64,000 nt of DNA from an uncultured Gammaproteobacteria bacterium (GCA_937921935.1 CAKZWQ010000017.1:1-64000), one strand, 5' to 3'; shown: positions 38,438-49,959, counted from the stretch's first letter. Translations and numbers: made by a program. The notes: generated by a model not told the origin, from the sequence alone.

Positions 38438-41400
38438 CTATTTCTTCTTTTCTTTACCGTTGGCTTTCGCAAAGCGCTTTTCGGATTCTTCCAGCACGCG
38501 GCCACAGGGGTCGGGTGAACGCCAGGCGGCGTTGAAGGCTGCCTGGGCGATCAGGGACAGCCCCGCGGTGAAAAATGCCGCGCCGCCGGTAAGCGCGGCA
38601 CCGCTCTTATCCAGGGCCACCGCCGGTTCCGCCAGTGTTCCGCCGATACGTACGAAGGGGTTCACGATACTGCCGGCACTGATACCGACTCCCCGGCGCG
38701 GCTTGCTGTTGAAGCTAAGGTCGATTTGCTCGTTGCGCAAATTGATGTCGCCACGGCTGAGAATATTCAGCTTGTCCGTTTGTACGACCACCGACGGGTA
38801 AGATTCCATTTTTCCGTCTTTAATCCTGAAAGGGAAGACGGCGCAAGAAATTTCTGTATAGGGATCGTCCTGGGCTGGCGCATTGACAGTACTGGCAATA
38901 TTGCTCAGCAGGTCTCCGAAGAGAAAGCCCTTGGTTTTCGCCTTAAGTACCCTGCCGCTTGTCGTATTTAGTCGACCGGTCCCGTTAAGGTTGCCGGCAA
39001 TCTCTCGCACGGTCTTGCCACTGGCCGTCAGATTGATAAGCCAGTCCCCTTTCGGCATAAATTCCAATTCCTGTGGACCGCTTGTAAATAGTTCAGAGAT
39101 CAGATCTGTTGCTTCGAGCCTGAAGCTCAGGTCGGCGCCGGTTGGCGTTGGCTGTAAACGGAAACTTGCATCCAAAGTGCCTGACTGGCCTTCAAAGCGC
39201 CAAGGTTCAACCTTCAAGGCGCCATCTTCGAGTATAAAACGGGCGTAGGCGTTCCTTACGTCGCGATTATCACGGAGGATTTCGTCGGCCGCGATGGAGA
39301 TATCCAGATTGAATCGGCGCATCGCCTCAAGGGGTAGCGCCCAGTCGGGAATCAGGCGTCCGTCGTTTCGTTCAGCCGCCTCTGTTGCGGCCTTGTCTTC
39401 CAGAACTTCTGTCCGGAGCGGCTCGAGAGCCCAGCTTATATCGAGCAATTGGGAGGTGAGTTTGGCATCCAGGCGGGGTGGTGAACCCGGGGTATAAGTG
39501 ACCTCACCTGCCAGGTCACCCTTATTCGTTTTGGCCAGAAAATTATCCAGCCGGACTACGTTGTTTTTTCTCTCCAACGTGGCACTGAGTTGCAACTGGC
39601 GTCCCGGAAATAACTGGACGCCGAACAGCGTGCCGATATCGGCCATTTCAGGAGAAACGGCATTGATCTGGAGGGAGCCGCTACCTTGCCTGACATTTCC
39701 CTGGATACTGATGTCCGTCCCGCCAATTTTGATGGCGCCGTTCTGGATATCCCAGCGCTCTTCATTCAGCGTGCCGCGCGCGTCGATAACAAAGGGCTGG
39801 GCGCCAAACGCCACCTCATAGCGACCTTCCCAGAAGGCCGACACATCCGGGCCTTCAATCTCAATGTCAAAATTCACCGCCAGCGGCTCCACTGGCAGGG
39901 ATAGCTCTCCGTCCACTTTGCCCGTGGCGCCGGCGATATCAATGCTGGATTCCGACACACGAATGCCGGTGCCCATGCGCTGCACCCTTCCTGATACCTG
40001 GAAGGGTCCGCTCGGTAGGTTGATATCGTCAACCAGAAAGGCCATGCGCTCCAGTTCTGGCCCCTTCAGGCTTATCCGCAGATCGCTGCCCCGGAACGCT
40101 TCGTCCCGGCCTACCTGTCCTGAGAGTGTAAAATCTGCCTTGCCAATAGTTCCGTCAACGCCGGTCAGCACGAAGTCGGCCGGGCGTATCTGGAGTTTGC
40201 CGCGGGCCTCGATTTGCCGCGCAGGAAAGTTCACGGGCAATCCCGCAGCTGTCACCAGATTCCTGACATCCAGGCCACTGAGTTGCCAGTCCAGTTGCGT
40301 GCCTTTTTGCAGTGGCTGTTCCCCGAGGGTCCCTGACACCAGTAACCGAGTCTCGGTGGCAACGAGCCCGGAGCCTTCTTTTACCCGGAACCCTCCCTCT
40401 TCCAGGGACACGACGTCGAAATTCAAATTGAATGGCTGCTCCTTCAGGCCAGGTAATCCAATCAGTTCGCCAAAACGATTCAGGTTCTTGCCATCACCCC
40501 GAAATCTGGCCTGCGTGCCAGCATATTCTCTTCCGGTACCCAGGGTTCCTGAGGCAGCGGCCTTGCCAAGTTCGGTCCGGATCCAGGCGCGGAATTCGTC
40601 CTGGCCCGATTCTCCCCTTTCAAGTTCTGCTTCCAGTGCGAATGTACCTTTGGCGACTCCTGGCAGTCCGACAAGTTTCCTAAAACTCGCAACATCCTCA
40701 CCCTTGACTGATAACTCAAGATTTGAGTTGTTCAGCGATGGAAAACTATTCATATCCCCGCTTAGCTGAAACAGGAATTTGCCTACGGTCAGGTCCAGCT
40801 CCCGGATATCAAGCTTCTTGTCATTGCGGGAGACGTTGCCGGAAAACTTGAACGGCTCTTCCGGAAGTCCTTTTATTCCGAGCAGTGCAATGGCAGCTTT
40901 CAGGTTGGGGCCGCCACCGCTGGCGACGAGCTTCAGCCCGTCCAGGTTAACCAGGTCGCTGACGCTGCCCCTCAGATCCAGGTTGGTTCGGCCCCAGCGC
41001 CCGCCCGCAGTGATCTCAACACCCGTGTCCGCAGGCAGTACCTGGAATGTCAGCTTGATATCGCCGTTAACTTTGCGATCCAGGCCAAACATGTCAGCCA
41101 CCTCGTTCGCATCCGGCGCATCAAGCTGCAGGCTTAACTCCGGCTGCTGTGGTGCGGAGAGATCATCAATCATCCCCACGCCCTCTATTTTCAGCGTGCC
41201 GACGTCGGCCTCAATCGCAAAGCGAATGTCCGTGCCATCCAGGAGATTTTTGAATGGGCCGAGTTCGCCTTTGGCTGTAATGTCGCGATTGGCCTGTTTA
41301 CCTGCAAGCTTGATATCCAGCAGGCCGTCACTGTTCTCCGTCTGCACCAGTTGATCGATGACCAGCGGCACATCGGCGAAGCCTGAACGCTGAATATTCA

Positions 41401-41845
41401 ACTGGGTGGCGCTGACTTCCAGTTGCCTGATTCGGAAGTTTGCACCGCTGCTGTCAGCCTCATCGTCGGTGAAATCCCAGTTTTGCCGGCCCTGTTCATC
41501 GCTGATCAGGTCGCCCTTGAGTTGCTTGATGACCAGTTCCTCAAGCATAAACGGCGCGTCCCCCGGGATTGTCCAGGGGTCTATAGCGGCTTCAATAAAG
41601 CCCGCGGTGGCCATATCGGGTGCGCCGACCCAGTCCGGGTTGGCCAGGCGCACGGAGGTCGCGGTCAGTCGCAGGGGGATGCCCAGCTCGGCGGAAAATT
41701 CGCCTTCGACCACGACCGCGCGGCCCAGCTGGGTGCTCAGCCAACGCTCGGTGAATTTCTTTATATTGGCATCCGTCAACAGGGCGGTCGCGAGTGCCCC
41801 AACGCTGACGATCAGCAGCACCAGCCCCAGCAGAAACTTCTTCAT
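38438..41845 (-). CDS. AsmA-family protein
   Basis: 1135 aa; N-terminal TM; LGIPLRLTATSVRLANPDW; C-terminal AsmA-like NLNGTGRLNTTSGRVLKAKTKGFLFGDLL. Confidence 0.85.
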   Translation of the reverse strand: MKKFLLGLVLLIVSVGALATALLTDANIKKFTERWLSTQLGRAVVVEGEFSAELGIPLRLTATSVRLANPDWVGAPDMATAGFIEAAIDPWTIPGDAPFMLEELVIKQLKGDLISDEQGRQNWDFTDDEADSSGANFRIRQLEVSATQLNIQRSGFADVPLVIDQLVQTENSDGLLDIKLAGKQANRDITAKGELGPFKNLLDGTDIRFAIEADVGTLKIEGVGMIDDLSAPQQPELSLQLDAPDANEVADMFGLDRKVNGDIKLTFQVLPADTGVEITAGGRWGRTNLDLRGSVSDLVNLDGLKLVASGGGPNLKAAIALLGIKGLPEEPFKFSGNVSRNDKKLDIRELDLTVGKFLFQLSGDMNSFPSLNNSNLELSVKGEDVASFRKLVGLPGVAKGTFALEAELERGESGQDEFRAWIRTELGKAAASGTLGTGREYAGTQARFRGDGKNLNRFGELIGLPGLKEQPFNLNFDVVSLEEGGFRVKEGSGLVATETRLLVSGTLGEQPLQKGTQLDWQLSGLDVRNLVTAAGLPVNFPARQIEARGKLQIRPADFVLTGVDGTIGKADFTLSGQVGRDEAFRGSDLRISLKGPELERMAFLVDDINLPSGPFQVSGRVQRMGTGIRVSESSIDIAGATGKVDGELSLPVEPLAVNFDIEIEGPDVSAFWEGRYEVAFGAQPFVIDARGTLNEERWDIQNGAIKIGGTDISIQGNVRQGSGSLQINAVSPEMADIGTLFGVQLFPGRQLQLSATLERKNNVVRLDNFLAKTNKGDLAGEVTYTPGSPPRLDAKLTSQLLDISWALEPLRTEVLEDKAATEAAERNDGRLIPDWALPLEAMRRFNLDISIAADEILRDNRDVRNAYARFILEDGALKVEPWRFEGQSGTLDASFRLQPTPTGADLSFRLEATDLISELFTSGPQELEFMPKGDWLINLTASGKTVREIAGNLNGTGRLNTTSGRVLKAKTKGFLFGDLLSNIASTVNAPAQDDPYTEISCAVFPFRIKDGKMESYPSVVVQTDKLNILSRGDINLRNEQIDLSFNSKPRRGVGISAGSIVNPFVRIGGTLAEPAVALDKSGAALTGGAAFFTAGLSLIAQAAFNAAWRSPDPCGRVLEESEKRFAKANGKEKKK

Positions 41846-42170
41846 CGCGCGGTATACCTGTTCACGTCATCCTGTTGCGGGTTGAAGACTGGTTCGCAGG
41901 CTGCTGGGCCAGCTTTACCGGTCTCGCTTGGAGGGCGAATGCCTTGCCAGACAGCCTCAGCCAGGGAGCAAGCTCCCGCTCCCTCGGCGAGCCTCACAGC
42001 CGCAGATCGCCATGGCCCGGCTTTTTTCATGCTACGAGCGCCCTGAAGACCCCGGAATTCGGCGAGTCCGGTCCTGTTGTTCCTGATTGGCGCATGCCCA
42101 GTCCTGTAGCTAGATTTATTCGACTTGGGGCAGCATAGATTAGGGGAGGAACCTTGGACATGAAAGCATC

Positions 42171-42475
42171 AATTGGCAGTTGACTGGTAGTTTTTGGTAT
42201 GGGTTTGATGCCAGGACCTTACCTCGCATTGCCTCTTGACGATATTCCGGCGCAATCAGGCTTCGGTGGCACAGTCGCGCTGCCTGTACAACTGGCGCAA
42301 GTCAGCTGAGGTAATTTTCTCGCCCTTTGTCGGTTGTACCAATAAAGAAGTGGATAGTAATTCAATCAAGACTGACGGGGTCTACGTTGGCCTGGATGCC
42401 GGTTATCAAACCAAGGCCTGGGGGCTATCCGGGCGCATCAAGGGCGGCACTAGCGATGCAGACTCTGCGACCCCG
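42171..42475 (+). pseudogene. Probable remnant of a small outer-membrane protein gene
   Basis: SD gggagg + ATG AAA GCA, then in-frame stop at codon 8; continued frame reads LVVFGMGLMPGPYLALPLDDIPAQSGFGGTVALPVQLAQVS; a shifted frame reads GVYVGLDAGYQTKAWGLSGRIKGG. Confidence 0.4.
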
Positions 42476-42495
42476 GCTTTTTTGTCAGTCAGCTC

Positions 42496-43845
42496 TCAGG
42501 CCGCGGTCGCTTGTGCAGCTTCCTCGGGCCTGACGACCTTGATTGTCAGCGCATAAAGACTGAGCAGGAAAAAGAGGCCGGCCCCGGCCAGAAAAGGTGC
42601 GTTAGGCGCGATCTGGTAGATGCTCGTACCCACAATGGGAGAGGCGATGGCGCCCACGGTATTGGCGGCGCTTAGATAGCCCGCCGCTGCTCCCTGGTCC
42701 TCCGGCGCCATGGCCATGCTGGCGCTGCCGTTGATGCCTGGCGTAGCGAAGGCGAAGGCCAGGCCAAAACCGGCGAAACCCACCATGAGGCCGGCAACAT
42801 TTGTCGCGAAGGCAATGATCAGCAGGCCAATGCAAAAAGCTGGGGCACACAGCCGTAGCAATACCTTCGGCGACACATGCCAGATCTGCAAGAAGACGCC
42901 CTGCACCACGGTGATGACGGTGGCCATGCTGATCAGCACGATGCTTGCTGTTCTGACCATGACGGCTTTATCTGTGATCCCCAGCTTGTCCTCGATATAA
43001 ATCGCGGTGAGCAGGTTGATGGAAATAAACACCAGGAAAAAACAGCCCCACATGATCATGAAGGGCCGCAGTCGAGGGTCCCACCATTTCAGTTCTGATG
43101 TTCCCTTGGGCCGGTTCTTGTGCACGGCAGGTTCGCGCAGCACAAAGATAGCTGCCGCAGCACCTGCGATTGACAGGCCGGCTGCTGCGTACATGGGGGT
43201 CAGCACGCCGGCGAAGGCCAGGCCGGCTGCCAGTAAGGGGCCGATGATGGAGCCCAGGCTATTCGCACTGCCCACCAGGGCCATGCCTTTCGCGCGATTC
43301 TTCAGGGTGGTGATATCGGCCATGTAGGCAGCCGCCGATGGATAGATGGCCGAGGAAGTCGCCCCATAGAATAAGCGTGCACCAGTGATGGCGAGCAACA
43401 GACCCATGGCGCTCAGGCTTCCGACCATCCCCTGGTTCAGAACAACGGCCAGCAATGCCGTGCCCAGTCCCGTGCCTAGCAGGCCAATAATGAACACGGG
43501 TTTGCGGCCAACCCGGTCACTGGTCCGTCCCCAAAAGGGCGCCATGAATACCAGGGGCAGGCTGGCCAGGGTGAAGGCCACGCCAATCTCCTGTTCCGAC
43601 AGGCCCGCGGTCCGGGCCATGGGGAACACGATAATAAAGTTCAGCGATTGGCCGATGGCGAACAGGGTGACGCCGGCGACCAGCAGTAGTCGATCGGCCA
43701 GGTTGCTTTCTTCATCTTTCATCTTGCCGGCGATAGTCGCCGATCCGGCCTTGTCTGCGGACATCTTTTTCTTAGTCAGCCTTAATGGGCAACGCAAAGG
43801 CCGACAGGTGGTCGCCGGGACGCGGGTAAATGAAGGGGTGTCCAC
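42496..43845 (-). CDS. MFS transporter
   Basis: 12-TM pattern; FWGRTSDRVGRKPVFIIGLLG motif A; alternative Met at MSADKAGS. Confidence 0.9.
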   Translation of the reverse strand: MDTPSFTRVPATTCRPLRCPLRLTKKKMSADKAGSATIAGKMKDEESNLADRLLLVAGVTLFAIGQSLNFIIVFPMARTAGLSEQEIGVAFTLASLPLVFMAPFWGRTSDRVGRKPVFIIGLLGTGLGTALLAVVLNQGMVGSLSAMGLLLAITGARLFYGATSSAIYPSAAAYMADITTLKNRAKGMALVGSANSLGSIIGPLLAAGLAFAGVLTPMYAAAGLSIAGAAAAIFVLREPAVHKNRPKGTSELKWWDPRLRPFMIMWGCFFLVFISINLLTAIYIEDKLGITDKAVMVRTASIVLISMATVITVVQGVFLQIWHVSPKVLLRLCAPAFCIGLLIIAFATNVAGLMVGFAGFGLAFAFATPGINGSASMAMAPEDQGAAAGYLSAANTVGAIASPIVGTSIYQIAPNAPFLAGAGLFFLLSLYALTIKVVRPEEAAQATAA

Positions 43846-45781
43846 CCGAGGCGATCACCACGAACTGGCGACCATCCACGGAGTAAGTCATGGGCATGGC
43901 GAAGGCGCCGGTGGGCAGGGTCGCGCTCCACAACTCTTCGCCTGTATACAGATCGAAGGCGCGGAAACGATCATCTTGAGTGGCGCCGACAAATACCAGG
44001 CCGCCGGCGGTAATGATGGGTCCGCCAAAACTCGCCGTACCCCACCGCAGGGGCAGGGGCACCGGCATCAGGGTGTCCAGGGAGCCCAGGTGGCTTTGCC
44101 ACATGATCTCGCCGGCTTCCAGATCCACGGCCACCAGTGCGGACCAGGGCGGCGCATTGCAGGGCGTAAACAGGGGGGAAACCACCGGCCCCTGTGCCAG
44201 GGCATAGGGCGTGCCGATCAGTTCCCGGGCGGCCCCCATGACGTTCTCATCCGCTTCGCCGGGTTCGTCTGCCAGGCTTGCCAGGGGCGTCAGTTTGGCG
44301 AAGTGCGCCATGCGCAGCACCTTGGCCACCAGAACTTTCTGCTGTGGCTCCACGGCCACTCCGCCCCAGTTAATCCCGCCGGCGGTGGACGGCGAGATGA
44401 TGGTGCCCTCGATACTGGGCGGCGTGAATATGGGCCCCATCCGAAAGGCACCAAATTTTTTCTCGCACTGGCCGCGATCCACAAAGCTGATACCCCAGAA
44501 ATCGTCCGGGCCAAAACCATGGGGGACCAGGGGTGGCGGTTTCACCGGGAAGGGTTGGGTGGGTGAAAGTATTTCGCCAGGCACGCCATCCTGGGGGACA
44601 GGCCGTTCTTCAATCTCGAAATAAGGCTCGCCCGTTTCGCGATGGAAGATGTACAGCATGCCGGTCTTGGTCGCCTGAATGACAGCCGGGAAGTTGATGC
44701 CGTCTCGCTCCAGGTCAATCAGGGTCGGCTGGGCCGCATTGTCATAGTCCCAGACATCGTGATGAATAGTCTGGAAGTGCCAGACTACTTCACCGCTGCT
44801 GCCGCGCAGGGCAACAATCGAATCGGTATAACGATTATCCCCGGGCCGCGTCCCGCCATAGAAATCCGGCGATGGTCCGGACGTGGGCAGGAAAACCAGG
44901 TCACGTTCTGCGTCAGCGCTGATCAGGCCCCAGACGTTTCCGCCGCCTGTATTGCGGGCCGCCTCTTCGGTCCAGTTAGCGTGTTGCGGGTCCGCCGTAT
45001 CCCGTGGCACCGGATCGAACTCCCAACGGAATTTGCCGCTGCGGGCATCAAAAGCGCGCACCGCGCCGCTGGGTGCGTTAAAGCGATGATTGTCGCGTAC
45101 CGATGAGCCCACGATCACGACACCATTCACCACGACGGGGGGTGAGGGGAACTTGACCTCGCCGATGGCCGCCGGCGGTTCCGCAGCGAGCACCATGGGT
45201 TCAACATTGACGATGCCCTGAGCGCCGAAGTCCGGGCAAAGATCCCCGCTGGCGGCATCAATGGCTACCAGGCGCAGGTCATGGGTGGCCATAAAGAGCC
45301 GGTGGCTGCAGGCTCTATCCGCAGGTGCTTTCGGATCTGCCCAATAGGCGATGCCGCGACAGTTGTTAAAGGCCGGACTGCCAAGGCCTTCGGGATCATC
45401 CGCCGTGGCGTATCCGCCGATCCGAATTTTTGCATCGTAGACCCAACGTTCGACGCCGCTGGCCGGATCCAGAGCGGCCAGTCGATTAAAGGGCGAACAG
45501 CTAATCAGGTGCCCGCCGACGGCGGCCGGCAACAGGATGGGATTAACCTGCACCTTGGCTGTTGCATTGTGGAAGTCCGAGCGGCGTTCCAGTTCGCCGC
45601 TGCGGTATTGCCACGCGAGCTCAAGCTGTGTGACGTTGCCGGCATCGATTTGTTTGAGGGCTGAGTACTGGCTGCCGCCAGCGTCGGCGCCGTAGTGGAG
45701 CCAGTCGTCGGCGAGAACACTCAGGGGTACCACGCAGCAAAGGGCAGCGACAATAACAAGTGATCTGCTCGGCATCCCCAT
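43772..45781 (-). CDS. PQQ-dependent (quinoprotein glucose/alcohol) dehydrogenase, exported
   Basis: DWLHYGADAGGSQYSALKQIDAGNVTQLELAWQYRSGE; GEVVWHFQTIHHDVWDYDNAAQPTL; signal peptide. Confidence 0.92.
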   Translation of the reverse strand: MGMPSRSLVIVAALCCVVPLSVLADDWLHYGADAGGSQYSALKQIDAGNVTQLELAWQYRSGELERRSDFHNATAKVQVNPILLPAAVGGHLISCSPFNRLAALDPASGVERWVYDAKIRIGGYATADDPEGLGSPAFNNCRGIAYWADPKAPADRACSHRLFMATHDLRLVAIDAASGDLCPDFGAQGIVNVEPMVLAAEPPAAIGEVKFPSPPVVVNGVVIVGSSVRDNHRFNAPSGAVRAFDARSGKFRWEFDPVPRDTADPQHANWTEEAARNTGGGNVWGLISADAERDLVFLPTSGPSPDFYGGTRPGDNRYTDSIVALRGSSGEVVWHFQTIHHDVWDYDNAAQPTLIDLERDGINFPAVIQATKTGMLYIFHRETGEPYFEIEERPVPQDGVPGEILSPTQPFPVKPPPLVPHGFGPDDFWGISFVDRGQCEKKFGAFRMGPIFTPPSIEGTIISPSTAGGINWGGVAVEPQQKVLVAKVLRMAHFAKLTPLASLADEPGEADENVMGAARELIGTPYALAQGPVVSPLFTPCNAPPWSALVAVDLEAGEIMWQSHLGSLDTLMPVPLPLRWGTASFGGPIITAGGLVFVGATQDDRFRAFDLYTGEELWSATLPTGAFAMPMTYSVDGRQFVVIASGGHPFIYPRPGDHLSAFALPIKAD

Positions 45782-45860
45782 GACCTGTCAATGGCAAGAA
45801 CTATTTATGTTAGTGGCTTTCGCGGTGCAACGCAGGCGCCTGGGGCCGGCTCACGCAGTC

Positions 45861-46226
45861 TCAGCCCGGGGCATGACAGACGGCTTCCACGTTGTTGCCG
45901 TCGGGATCAATGATGAAGGCACCGTAATAGTGCTCATGGTATTCGGGCCTCAGACCCGGTGCCCCGTTGTCCCGGCCACCGGCGGCCAGGCCGGCGGCGT
46001 GAAAGCGATCGATGCTGTTCCGGTCGGGTGCCGTCAATGCAATGTGCACCCCTGAGTGGGGCTGTGCACCCGAGTACAGCCAGAACAAAGGCATCTCAGG
46101 CGGACCAAAAGCCACCGCATCGGATTGGTCTACAACCAGTCCGTAGCCCAGGGGTTCCAGTGTCGCCAGGTAAAATTGCTTGCTCGTTGCGCAAGATCTG
46201 ACGGTGAGGCCTGCGTGATCAATCAT
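45861..46226 (-). CDS. VOC/glyoxalase-family protein
   Basis: MIDHAGLTVRSCATSKQFYLATLEPLGY; YYGAFIIDPDGNNVEAVCH. Confidence 0.9.
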   Translation of the reverse strand: MIDHAGLTVRSCATSKQFYLATLEPLGYGLVVDQSDAVAFGPPEMPLFWLYSGAQPHSGVHIALTAPDRNSIDRFHAAGLAAGGRDNGAPGLRPEYHEHYYGAFIIDPDGNNVEAVCHAPG

Positions 46227-47308
46227 TGGGTTATTCCTGTCTGAATGGCTATCTGGCCCGCCGCGAAGTGTTCCCTGAAGGCGGGTGTCATGCGCTCGCT
46301 GAAAGTCTCTCCGTCGCGACGGATAAACAAGGCGGCCAGGCCCTGGCTTGTGGCCAGTTCATAGCCGGCTTCCGGGCCCATCACCGTGAGCGCCGTGGCC
46401 CAGCCGTCGGCGGTGGTGCAGTCGTCGGCGATGACGGATACCGACGACAGCTTGCTTGTGACGGGCGTGCCCGTGCGCGGATCAACGATGTGGGCATAGC
46501 GTTCGCCGTCGGCTTCAAAGAAGTTGCGGTAGTCTCCGGAGGTCGCCACCGCTGCATCCTGGCTCATCCCCAGAACTTGTTGCACCTGGCGGCCGCTGAT
46601 CAGGGGACGCTCGATGCCGATGCGCCAGACAGTGCCATCATGGCGTCGGCCCCGGGTGCGAAGATCGCCGCCAATATCCACCAGATAATTGTCGATGCCC
46701 GCCGCCTCCAGCAGCGTGGCGAGGCGATCAACCCCATGACCTTTAGCGATGGCGCTCAGATCAATTTCCAGGTCCGGCAGTTCCTTGAGCAGGGCCGGCG
46801 GCTCCAGGCGCACCTGCAGGGCTGATGCCTTGATCGCGCTTTGCGCATTTTGAATGGCCGCCGGGCTCGGCGGGGCCTCGCGCTGGCCCGCAGGGCCGAA
46901 ACCCCAGGTTCGGACCAGTTTGCCGACGGTGATATTAAAGGCGCCCTGACTGGCCTCGCCGATAGCCTGCCCCGCCATCACCACGGCCACGAGCTCCGGG
47001 CTCACGCGCAGCCAGGTGTCTGCCGGGCCCCGGTTGAAGCGAGATATCTCTGAATCTTCGCGGTAGGTGGACATGGCCGCGTTGACACGCTCCAGCTCTG
47101 TCTCGATGTCCCGCGCCAGGGCCGCCAGGCTGAGGCCGGCGGGCAGGCTGGCCACGCGGATCGTGTAAACCGTCCCCATGGTATTGCCCTGGATCGGGGC
47201 CGGCGGCGGCGCCGGCCCGCAGCCAGTGGCCAGGAACAGGCCCAGCAGGGCCGGGATCGAAGCCAATGAGCCGGGCAGGTAAATTCTTGGGTCGCTGAAA
47301 GTACTCAT
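46223..47308 (-). CDS. apbE: FAD:protein FMN transferase
   Basis: GNTMGTVYTIRV; IDLSAIAKGHGVDRLA; YAHIVDPRTGTPVTSKLSSVSVIADDCTTADGWATAL. Confidence 0.94.
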   Translation of the reverse strand: MSTFSDPRIYLPGSLASIPALLGLFLATGCGPAPPPAPIQGNTMGTVYTIRVASLPAGLSLAALARDIETELERVNAAMSTYREDSEISRFNRGPADTWLRVSPELVAVVMAGQAIGEASQGAFNITVGKLVRTWGFGPAGQREAPPSPAAIQNAQSAIKASALQVRLEPPALLKELPDLEIDLSAIAKGHGVDRLATLLEAAGIDNYLVDIGGDLRTRGRRHDGTVWRIGIERPLISGRQVQQVLGMSQDAAVATSGDYRNFFEADGERYAHIVDPRTGTPVTSKLSSVSVIADDCTTADGWATALTVMGPEAGYELATSQGLAALFIRRDGETFSERMTPAFREHFAAGQIAIQTGITQ

Positions 47309-47374
47309 GGCAGGTGTCGTGAGGGTTCTTTATCATATTCGCCTTATTTGGCTCAGCAATAAAAAGCTCCTCTG

Positions 47375-48736
47375 ATGTCCGCCAGTTTCAAGCTGCGGCG
47401 CGGTCTTGATGTTCCCTTGACCGGTGCCCCTGAACAGACCATTCACGCTGCCCGTCCAGCCCGGACGGTGGCGGTCGTCGGCGTGGACTACATGGGGCTT
47501 AGACCGGCCCTGGCGGTGCAGGTGGGCGATCACGTCAAACTGGGTCAGTGTCTGTTTACGCACAAGAAATTGCCCGGCGTGAATTTCTGTGCGCCCGGCA
47601 GCGGCGAGGTCATTGAGATAAATCGCGGCCAGCGGCGGATGCTCCAGTCGGTAGTCATCCGGCTGGACGGACGCGATGAGCCATACGGGGAGTTTCCGTC
47701 GCTGGGTACCCACAGTCTCGATGCCCTGGACCGCGGCGCGGTGGTGGATCGCTTGCTCAAGTCCGGCTTGTGGACTTCGTTTCGCACCCGTCCGTACAGT
47801 AAGTTACCGGCCGCTGATGCGGAGCCTGCAGCTATCTTCGTCGCCGCGATGGATACCAATCCCCTGGCTGCTGACCCGAGCCTGGTGATTCATGAACAGG
47901 CGGACAGTTTTCGCGACGGCTTGCAGATTCTCAGCACCCTCACCAGCGGGAAGGTGCATGTCTGCCATGGTCCGGCCGCTGACTTGCCCTTGCCGGAACA
48001 TTCTCATGTGCAGTCGACCACTTTTTCCGGTCCCCATCCGGCCGGGTTGCCGGGCACCCATATCCATTTTCTCGAACCCGTGGGCCCGGAGCGCTCTGTC
48101 TGGACCGTCGGCTACCAGGACGTCATCGCCATCGGCAAGCTTTTTCGGGACGGGGTGCTGTGGACAGAGCGGGTAATCGCTCTGGGTGGACCCATGATCG
48201 AAAATCCCCGGCTGCTGCGCACCCGTGTCGGCGCCTGTGTGGACGATTTGCTGGGGGACGAGCTGCCGCAAATTGAATGCCGGGTCATTTCCGGCTCGCC
48301 CCTGTCCGGTCGCCGGGCTTCGGGCTGGGCGGCCTATCTCGGGCGCTATCACAACCAGTTGTCGGTCCTGGCAGAGGGTCGCGAGCGGGAATTATTCAGC
48401 TGGCTGCGGCCGGGTCGCCGCAAGTTTTCTGCCACGCGGGTTTTTGTCTCGCGCCTGGCCGGTGCCAAGCGCCGCTTCGGACTGAACACCTCCACTAATG
48501 GCAGCGCGCGCGCCATGGTGCCCATCGGTATCTACGAGTCCATGATGCCGCAGGATTTGTTGCCTACGCAGTTACTGCGTGCATTGCTGGTGCAGGATAC
48601 GGACACGGCGCAAAAGCTCGGCTGCCTGGAGCTGGATGAAGAAGATCTGGCCCTGTGTTCTTTCGTCTGTCCCGGGAAGTATGACTACGGCCCGGCACTG
48701 CGTTCCAATCTCGAAATCATAGAGAAGGAAGGCTGA
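47375..48736 (+). CDS. nqrA: Na+-translocating NADH:quinone reductase subunit A
   Basis: [18 protein letters not shown]...[21 protein letters not shown]; operon position. Confidence 0.95.
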   Translation: MSASFKLRRGLDVPLTGAPEQTIHAARPARTVAVVGVDYMGLRPALAVQVGDHVKLGQCLFTHKKLPGVNFCAPGSGEVIEINRGQRRMLQSVVIRLDGRDEPYGEFPSLGTHSLDALDRGAVVDRLLKSGLWTSFRTRPYSKLPAADAEPAAIFVAAMDTNPLAADPSLVIHEQADSFRDGLQILSTLTSGKVHVCHGPAADLPLPEHSHVQSTTFSGPHPAGLPGTHIHFLEPVGPERSVWTVGYQDVIAIGKLFRDGVLWTERVIALGGPMIENPRLLRTRVGACVDDLLGDELPQIECRVISGSPLSGRRASGWAAYLGRYHNQLSVLAEGRERELFSWLRPGRRKFSATRVFVSRLAGAKRRFGLNTSTNGSARAMVPIGIYESMMPQDLLPTQLLRALLVQDTDTAQKLGCLELDEEDLALCSFVCPGKYDYGPALRSNLEIIEKEG

Positions 48737-49959
48737 TGTCGCGGTTGAGACGCTGGCTGGACCGCCTCGAACCCTTGTTCGCCAAGGGCGGGCGTTACGA
48801 GCAATACCACGTCATCTACGAGATGGTCGATACGGTGTTTTACTCGCCGCCGGATGTCACGCGCACGGCGCCCCACGTGCGTGACGGCATCGACCTGAAA
48901 CGCATCATGATCTATGTGGTGATCGCGACCATACCGGCAACCTTGGTGGGTCTGTGGAATACCGGCTACCAGGCCAATCTGGCTATGGAGGCGATGGGTG
49001 TTGCTGCTGCCCCCGGCTGGCGTGGCGGGGTACTGGCATGGTTTGGCATTGGCTATGACCCCCAGAGCATCTTGGCGTGCTTCTGGCACGGGTTCATGTA
49101 CTACATGCCCATTTATTTGGTCACCCTGGTCGTCGGTGGTCTGTGGGAAGTTTTATTTGCGGCAGTTCGCAATCACGAGGTGAATGAGGGTTTCTTCGTC
49201 ACCTCGGCCTTGTTTGCCCTGATTCTGCCGGCCACGATTCCGTTGTGGCAGGTGGCCCTGGGCATCAGTTTCGGCGTCGTGATTGCCAAGGAATGCTTTG
49301 GCGGGACCGGCAAGAACTTCCTGAACCCGGCGCTGGCAGGCCGGGCTTTTCTGTTTTTCGCTTATCCCGCCACCTTGAGCGGTGACAGTATCTGGACGGC
49401 CGTGGATGGTTTCAGCGGCGCGACACCCCTGGCGATTGCCGCGAGCAGTGGTCTTGAAGGTCTGGCGGCTGCGGGCGTGACCTTGCAGGATGCCTTGCTT
49501 GGCAATATCCAGGGCTCCGTGGGCTCGACGTCCGCCGTGGCCTGCCTGCTGGGTGGCCTCTTCCTGATCTACACACGCGTGGCGTCGTGGCGCATTATCG
49601 CCGGCGTCTTTCTGGGGATGGTCGCGATGGCGACTTTATTCAACCTTATCGGCAGTGATACCAATCCCCAGTTTGCCCTGAACTGGCAGTGGCACCTGGC
49701 CTTAGGTGGCTTCGCCTTCGGCATGGTGTTCATGGCAACGGATCCGGTCAGCGCCTCCATGACAAATCCCGGACGCTGGGCCTTCGGTGCGCTGATTGGC
49801 GTCATGACCGTGCTGATTCGCGTCGTGAACCCGGCTTTTCCAGAGGGCATCATGCTGGCGATCCTGTTTGCTAATTTGTTTGCCCCGGTTATTGACTACG
49901 TGGTTGTGCAACTGAATCTCCGACGGCGGCGTCGGCGCTTCGAACAGGTGAACTCATGA
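48736..49959 (+). CDS. nqrB: Na+-NQR subunit B
   Basis: [47 protein letters not shown] flavinylation motif. Confidence 0.96.
   Translation: MSRLRRWLDRLEPLFAKGGRYEQYHVIYEMVDTVFYSPPDVTRTAPHVRDGIDLKRIMIYVVIATIPATLVGLWNTGYQANLAMEAMGVAAAPGWRGGVLAWFGIGYDPQSILACFWHGFMYYMPIYLVTLVVGGLWEVLFAAVRNHEVNEGFFVTSALFALILPATIPLWQVALGISFGVVIAKECFGGTGKNFLNPALAGRAFLFFAYPATLSGDSIWTAVDGFSGATPLAIAASSGLEGLAAAGVTLQDALLGNIQGSVGSTSAVACLLGGLFLIYTRVASWRIIAGVFLGMVAMATLFNLIGSDTNPQFALNWQWHLALGGFAFGMVFMATDPVSASMTNPGRWAFGALIGVMTVLIRVVNPAFPEGIMLAILFANLFAPVIDYVVVQLNLRRRRRRFEQVNS

Noticed and set aside
42236-42556. 106-aa + strand ORF as a genuine gene
   Set aside because: No start context and it runs into the 3' end of the MFS gene; treated as part of a possible pseudogene instead
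43385-44566. 393-aa + strand ORF
   Set aside because: Spans antisense of two well-supported genes (MFS and PQQ dehydrogenase); no recognisable domain
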